Source of the DNA: Paraphysoderma sedebokerense
Lineage: Eukaryota > Blastocladiomycota > Physodermatomycetes > Physodermatales > Physodermataceae
Assembly: GCA_025602915.1 (NCBI GenBank)
Contig: JAHLJZ010000022.1
Coordinates: 62,001 to 126,000, forward strand
Length of the DNA: 64,000 nucleotides
Direction: 5' to 3'
The position numbers were made by a program, and so were the translations under genes. This document shows positions 58,353-64,000 of this stretch, in pieces (position 1 is the stretch's first letter; every line of letters starts with the position of its first letter). A model generated the notes under the pieces. The model was not told the DNA's origin, did no database searches, and worked only from the letters and a program-made list of their open reading frames with translations.

Positions 58353-59258
58353 TTTATCCTGTCTTGAATGATTTGGTTATTGATGGAGTGAAATAGAGTC
58401 GAGGGAATGCAGGCGTGGTCACGTGTTGCTTTAAACTTAATAAAGATATATGCGATCAAATCTAACATGATAAATAGTCGAATGCACGTATATTGCAGAT
58501 ATACAATGTATTTTACAATGTTTAGCATATCGCATGTCTGAGGAACGATGATGATGAGGATGTCTTTATGAGTTGTATCCGCGTATTCCTCAGTGTATGC
58601 CCGCTTTCGCTGTTCAATGTGCTCAGAGTGAGAAGGGGGAACCAACCATTAAATATTGCATATATATATTATATACATTATACATATGTGGCATAGACCT
58701 GGCATAGACGCTTACTGAGTTACTAATAGTCTAATACAATAGACTTCTGCCCATCCCTATTCGGCAGGGACACATCACGCCAGGATATAAATGACTGGCA
58801 CATAATTCTATTTTCAAACGGTACACTTGTGGTGTTTCCTCCCGCTGTCAACATCAATCAGTCCCTCGTTCCCTGAGCATTCCCTCTCCTTCCTGGCTTT
58901 CTAGTAATTCCATCGCTTTTCCTTTGCATTCGCCCCCCTTTCTTCTCCGCCTTTTTCCAGAATTCTGCCTCAGCAAAAATAGTCCTTAAACTGAGTTCTT
59001 TCCACAATTGTCCCATCCTCCCCTTGGTGCCTTTTGTCCAAAATATCAATTCGTAGGGCCACCTTGCCTAGCGACAGCCAACGACCGCAATATCCTACGT
59101 TAGCAGCGACTAGTACATCCGCTGTACAAGTGTGTCCTGTGTGCATATCAGCATTCAAATCCACCATCATCAATCCACTATTCAGCTTTCATGGGCATCC
59201 GCTAAACGCGTGCGATAAAAGTTACTCTGAATTACATTATTTAAATACCTAATAAAAA
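58353..59258. promoter_or_regulatory. Divergent promoter region of DONSON and the GT13 gene
   Basis: About 900 bp. It contains TCACGTG (58420-58426), an (AT) run near 58660-58675, and two minus-strand open frames (58858-59173) that have no clear family marks. No gene can be supported. Confidence 0.4.
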
Positions 59259-61586
59259 ATGTTATTACGCACGAAACGGCGACTAAAGGTATATCTCCCT
59301 ACACTAGCAGCCATATTTACAAGTTACATGACGTGACTGTACTAATATTGAGTGTGCTTTACTTAGAGGGTTCTGCTCTTCGCCCTGATTCTGCTCCTTC
59401 TTTATACTATCCAACGCTTGGAAAAGCGAACGCCAAAATCTACCCACTCTTCTTCACGCCAACGATCCTCTTCCAATGACGTCGATTTGGATCCCGTCAA
59501 CTTATCCGAAACTCAAAGTGTATTTAACCCCACCGTTCCTCGTCAAAATGTCATACGGAATTCCCCCAAACTCGACGACTGTCCCAACTATGGACTCTAT
59601 TCAACTCTTCATCATCCGCTTTTTATTATTTCAACCTACAGTCGACATTTGACGATGCTGGAGACAGTGAAAAGATTATTGTGCGTTGCGGGTGCGAATC
59701 CGGATCGTGTGGTTATTATATCAGATGCAGAATTTCCGTCTGATTATAAACCCGCCGCAGAGATTGCTGATATGCTCGGGGTGAAGTTCCTTTTACAATC
59801 TGATATCGAGCAAATCCTACACCCCTCATCACCTTCTCCACTACAACCATCTAACACCCGCGAAAACATACCCAATGATCCCAAAGCCGATCGAGATCCT
59901 CCAATAGTAATGAAAAAATCATCCAGTCGCACAATGCGCCTAACAGAACAATACATACGTATTTTTCAATACGGCTTTCATATTCAGAATGAAAACTACG
60001 TTGTAGTTCTAGAAGACGATTTAAGTGTTTCAAATGATGTAGTGGAGTACTTTCACAAGGCATCTGAAGTGATGGATCAAGACAACACCCTTTTTTGTGT
60101 ATCTGCTTGGAACGACGTACGTCTTTCTTCTGATATTTTCCAAACATTCGTCTTCTCTTTGTCGTCAGTTCTCCTAACGTTCTCACTGTACTTATAGAAC
60201 GCATACCCCGCTACAGCATCGTCGCCTTTCAACTTTCGCCGTGGATCTCACTTCATGGCTTTAGGATGGATGACCAGCAGAAAAATATACAATGGCTACA
60301 TTAAGCATGCCTGGAAGCCTAAAGAATTAGAAGACTGGGATAAAATTTGGATCACGCAGATGAATAGGATAAGGAACATGGAGTGCCTGTTCCCTGAAGT
60401 TTCCAGGTACGAAAGTATTCTTCTTTGGTTAATTGAGGCTGATAACCAGCTTACAAAGTCAGGGCTATCGACTAACTGGCCTCGCTTTGACCGAACTTCA
60501 CTCTTTAGAACCCACCATGTCAAACGACGCGGAGACTCTGCTTATAGTGTCGATGATTTCTTCCAAACGGACAGGCTAGACAACATGAACCTTGCATCAC
60601 CAACCCCTCTCTCCTCGGCAGCCGCTCCGTCCTCTTCAGTTCCATACTTATTGCCGACGTACAATCTCTCTCTTTCTCATACCAGCATCCACATTTACAA
60701 AACATATCTTCTATCACTCATTCATTCCTCGACTCGAATAGCTTCCATATCTGATATATTTGCGTTTCGTAATTCTATCTTATCATACTACTGTTCCCAC
60801 TGCAATTCCGCCTATGGTGACACGAATAACCGATACTGGCGTGATATCCTCGAAAATTTCTTTGGATTATTTTCCTTCGGGTTTAACGACGGGGTTATAA
60901 GAGGTGTACATGATGGGATTGTGATTTTAAGATTTATGACAAACATGGTGATAATTATAGATGTGGAGTCGAAACTGGGGGAAGAAAGCCAAATCGCAGA
61001 GAAAGATGTATGGATGGGAAGAGACAGCGATCGGTTTAGATTAAAAGACGGGGAAGTGGTGGTTATGGGTTTGAAAGGAGAAAGCTGCAGCGAAACTTGC
61101 GAACGTCTTCCGGCATATTCTTCAACTCCCTCCATGACCGACTCTAGTGACAGCGATCAACCAAACGTTTCAACCAAAAAGTGCAACCCTCAACTCCTTC
61201 CCCTCATCAATCAATGTCAAATTTTGCAATCTTTAAATTCCGTAACCTGCAAAATCTGCAAAAAGGAATTCTCGAATCTAGCACCCTTTGTAAGGGACGA
61301 CGAAGATGCAGACTTTTCGCATCATTCTACCCGCTCTCATTTACATTCTGATGAATCCTCAATCACATCCAACGAAGCCATTGCATCAAAATCATCCGCC
61401 TCCCCCGATTTAGTAAAGCTGATCAAAAAATCTACCGACGACAGCAGGCATAATAAAAAGAGAGTCAAACCGAAAAAGTCGGTACAAACGAATTCAGAAA
61501 CTGAATGCGTCACAACCCCATGGAGATATTTAAATTGTGATACGAAAGGAACAGGAAGGGAAAGGAGAGTTTGTATTTGCGTCTAA
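59259..61586 (+). CDS. GT13 (GnT-I/POMGNT1-type) glycosyltransferase with MGAT5-like C-terminus
   Basis: Type II Golgi membrane enzyme that adds GlcNAc. Exons: 59259-59288, 59367-60116 and 60198-61586, phase-0 joins. A short basic cytosolic tail (M-L-L-R-T-K-R-R-L-K) and one membrane helix begin at exon 2. The GT13 domain follows: S-T-Y-S-R, D-A-E-F-P, E-D-D-L-S-V-S (the E-D-D metal site), F-C-V-S-A-W-N-D-N (intron inside) and A-L-G-W-M-T-S-R-K. After P-E-V-S-R the usual GT13 end is followed by about 400 more residues. They contain G-E-S-C-S-E-T-C, L-L-P-L-I-N-Q-C, T-C-K-I-C-K-K, a Ser/Lys-rich part and L-N-C-D-T...R-R-V-C-I-C. These fit the cysteine-rich end of MGAT5 (G-Q-S-C-T-D-T-C and S-C-A-G...R-R-L-C-P-C). 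GT13 enzymes are missing from most Dikarya. Confidence 0.8.
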
Positions 61587-61963
61587 AGTTAATCTTAGGA
61601 CCTTGTGAATGAGGATTAATACGAAAATTTATTCAAGTTTCGCGCTGAAACTCGAAGCCGGTTCGTAGAGTAATACGTTAGACATGAGTAGAAGTCTATT
61701 CAATCATCTATTTATTATGTTCATTTATATATAATATGTTTCATTACTTAATCCATTGTTCATATACATAGCTGAGTATAATATACCTAATTGAGGGAAA
61801 CCAAGAGTAGGTATTACTTCACACAATAGTAAGACAGAAATGATTGACAATCACACAAGGGGCAAGAGAAACGAAGAGACTCTATGCATGGGGGAAGACC
61901 CAACGTATTATGATTTTTACATTCTAGCAAATACTATATGATCCGAGTTGAAGTAAAATGAAT
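61587..61963. other. Intergenic region between convergent GT13 and UFD1-like genes
   Basis: About 375 bp, AT-rich 3' flanks. No gene was seen. Confidence 0.4.
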
Positions 61964-64000
61964 TTATTCTAACAGGGGGCCATTATTCTTCAACCATTCT
62001 TCCGCTCTCGATACAACAGCTTGATCACTTTCTTCTTCATTCTTTTTCGTTACTTCCACACCTTCCATATCTTCATCTTCACTATCACTATCCCCTTTTT
62101 CTCTCTGTACCTCTTTTTCGGCTTCAATCAAAGCAAGGATACCCCAATCAACGGTATACCCCATCGCCACAAACAGATCTGATATTTTTCTGGTTTTAGC
62201 AATACGATAACTACGGACACAAAAGTAATATTCAGATTCGTTTAAAGGTTTGTGAATCGACGAAAGTTGAAGCAAATTGTAAGCTTGAATAGCTAGTGAA
62301 GTAGGGTCAGCCCCGGTTGAAGGTGGTTCAAAATTTGTTCCTGATTTACAATACTGAAAATAACAGTCCAGTCAATTTCTGCCAACAAAGAGAGGAAAAG
62401 TGAAAAATGTAATTCTTAAGGCAGTTACCTGATTCCAGCACCAATCTTGTTTACAACCTTCATTTAACTGAGTGAAGTATGCATGGACAATTCTTTTGAT
62501 CATAACTTGATTTCCAGGGTCATCTCTCGAATTCCAAAACGGCGAAAAACAAGTGCCACATAGACCTAACAGATTTCTCCTATCTCTTTGTATCCAATTT
62601 GAACACATTCGATTCCTACATACTACCATTCCAGTCTTTTTATTTTTACGTTCGACTCGATGCATCCTCATGTGGACTTTCACATCCCGTATTCTTACAC
62701 TACGATTACATATCTGACAATCAATAGTGCGGCTGGAACAGAGGGATTCGTGTTCAGTTGTGATGCCGTCCATATAATCTTTTGGATCAGTCGAAGGTGG
62801 ACCGGCCGGGGTGAGGATGTGGCAAAAACGACAAAGAATGAGACGAACAGGACAAACTGACCGACGGTGAGCAGCCAGCGACGATAGAGAATTGAAAGTT
62901 TCAGAGCACGGGCACGTAAATGGTTGGTTTGGATGAAAATAATTATTGTGCTTTGCAATGTGATCAGGGTGCAAAGCCTATTGAGCGAAAGGTTAAAAGG
63001 TCAGAAACTTGTCAAAAACTCGCTATCATTAGAGATCACGAACCTCATCACAAAGCGGGCAATGTTGATGGGTGTTGACATCTTCCTTCTTCATTACCTT
63101 TCCACAGACTTTACATTTAACATTATGCCGATAGCAAAAGGCAGAATGCATAGCGATCGTCCGTTTTGGAATCCAAACACCGCAGTTGTCACACTTTTCA
63201 TTATCTGCATTAGCACTATCCGCTTCTTTTACATCAGCTCTCAGAGTATCTTTCCTGTCACTAAACTGACGGTCGGACGAGTGGATTGTTATCATATATG
63301 TTGAGGATTCTTCGTAACCTTGAACAGCTATGTAAAAGAATGGTGTTAATTCTGAAGTTTGCTCCTCGAGAGATGATGATTCGTTGTTGAGTGGCGAGAA
63401 TGAAGTGTAATTGAATACACGAGATCCATAATCGACATTGAAAAATGTGTTGTCAAAAACCGACGGGTGATCAATTGTATCATGAAGAAAAATATTGATA
63501 TCGCCAGACGACATTTGAATATGAATCTGCTGGTAAGGTTTCGACGGGGATGTTTGAATCTACAGCAATTTAAGAGCAAACGAATTGGCAAGAGACCTCA
63601 TTAACACGACTTGATTGAAACCTTCTGAAACCATACCTTGTAATACCGCCACTCATCTTTTGCGACTACACCACCTGCTTCCGCCAGACTTTCGTTACTA
63701 TCCACTTTCTCTACTGAAGGTAGCAACAGGGGTTCACGACTCTGTATGCCCTTCTTGTGCTGTTCATACATGATTTTCAATTTCTGCTCATCTTCTTCCA
63801 AAGGAACGATATCCACTGTGATATCCGTGTCAATAATGATACATGCTTTTTCTGGACTGTCAGGTTCAAGTTTGGATACGACAAATGTGTAGGCTTTGGT
63901 AGGAGACGATGGGGACGACGCAAAAGTATGAACATTGATCGTTAATAGCTCGGAGAGGGTGAGGCAAGTATGGTTGGCTCGTAAATATGATTCGAGAGTG
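61964..64000 (-). CDS. UFD1-like protein with C-terminal zinc fingers (5' end beyond window)
   Basis: Fungal UFD1-like protein, linked by family to ubiquitin/Cdc48-dependent degradation. The visible part starts inside the UFD1 beta-barrel domain (S-Y-L-R-A-N-H at the right edge, then I-D-T-D-I-T-V-D-I-V-P-L). A helix-rich segment follows (63600-63800). Next come several Cys/His motifs: C-D-N-C-G...M-H-S-A-F-C, C-K-V-C-G-K-V, C-P-L-C-D, F-T-C-P-C, C-R-F-C-H, C-Q-I-C-N, C-R-N-R-M-C and C-G-T-C-F. These are TRAF/C2H2-like fingers. The last exon (62275-61964) has K-I-S-D-L-F-V-A-M-G-Y and an acidic run, and could be a degenerate UBA domain. The first exon(s) lie beyond position 64000. Confidence 0.75.

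Noticed and set aside
58858-59173. Two overlapping minus-strand open frames before the GT13 gene, one with G-R-W-L-S-L-G-K-V-A-L-R-I
   Set aside because: It recalls a hotdog-fold strand pattern, but the frames lack supporting exons and conserved residues, and they fill the promoter of the GT13 gene.
1-64000. LTR elements, LINEs, DNA transposons or other mobile elements
   Set aside because: No reverse transcriptase, integrase, capsid or transposase motifs and no long terminal repeats were seen in any frame.

Overview
The window looks like nuclear DNA of a zoosporic (chytrid-like) fungus. Almost every gene is split by short GT...AG introns. The proteins are mostly eukaryotic housekeeping factors (proteasome beta-4/Pre4, eS4, CDK7/Kin28, ORC2, mL46, MRS2, PRO2). 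A KIN4-type kinase points to Fungi, and a full SPAG17/PF6-like flagellar central-pair protein points to a lineage that still makes a flagellum. No tools were used: all names come from reading motifs, and exon joins were worked out by hand.

Layout, left to right: MFSD1-like lysosomal transporter (-, runs off the left edge); an unrecognised 117-residue protein (-); proteasome PSMB4/Pre4 (+); kinesin-4-type motor (+); ribosomal protein eS4 (-); HEN1 small-RNA methyltransferase with a WG/GW tail (+); PRO2 (-); secreted alpha-amylase (+); MRS2 magnesium channel (-); SPAG17 (-); Hippo/MST kinase with a C-terminal SARAH-like tail (+); tRNA-Ala(UGC) (+); KIN4-like kinase (-); a tiny secreted cysteine-repeat protein (-) next to a secreted beta-trefoil lectin-like protein (-); ORC2 (-); a W-repeat protein (-); a PRC2 locus (+); a 5 x ~199 bp tandem repeat; CDK7 (-); mL46 (+); DONSON (-); a GT13 glycosyltransferase with an MGAT5-like tail (+); a UFD1-like zinc-finger protein (-, runs off the right edge).

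The most striking locus is 44350-50240. It holds a clear EED (WD40) homologue followed on the same strand by an E(z)/EZH2 homologue (CXC + SET). The last WD40 blade of EED reads through, with no stop codon and no in-frame ATG, into the middle part of EZH2. The predicted product is one polypeptide containing both PRC2 core subunits, with a linker of about 35 residues where the EED-binding helix of EZH2 would normally lie. Its SET domain also has N-D-G where the family has the N-H-S motif.

Functional themes: chromatin and small-RNA silencing (EED-EZH2, HEN1), replication licensing and fork assembly (ORC2, DONSON, CDK7), signalling (MST with T-M docking motifs, KIN4), flagellum (SPAG17, kinesin-4), and secretion (amylase, lectin-like protein, cysteine-repeat peptide). 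The three secreted-protein genes share a TATA box about 80-110 bp upstream of the start codon.
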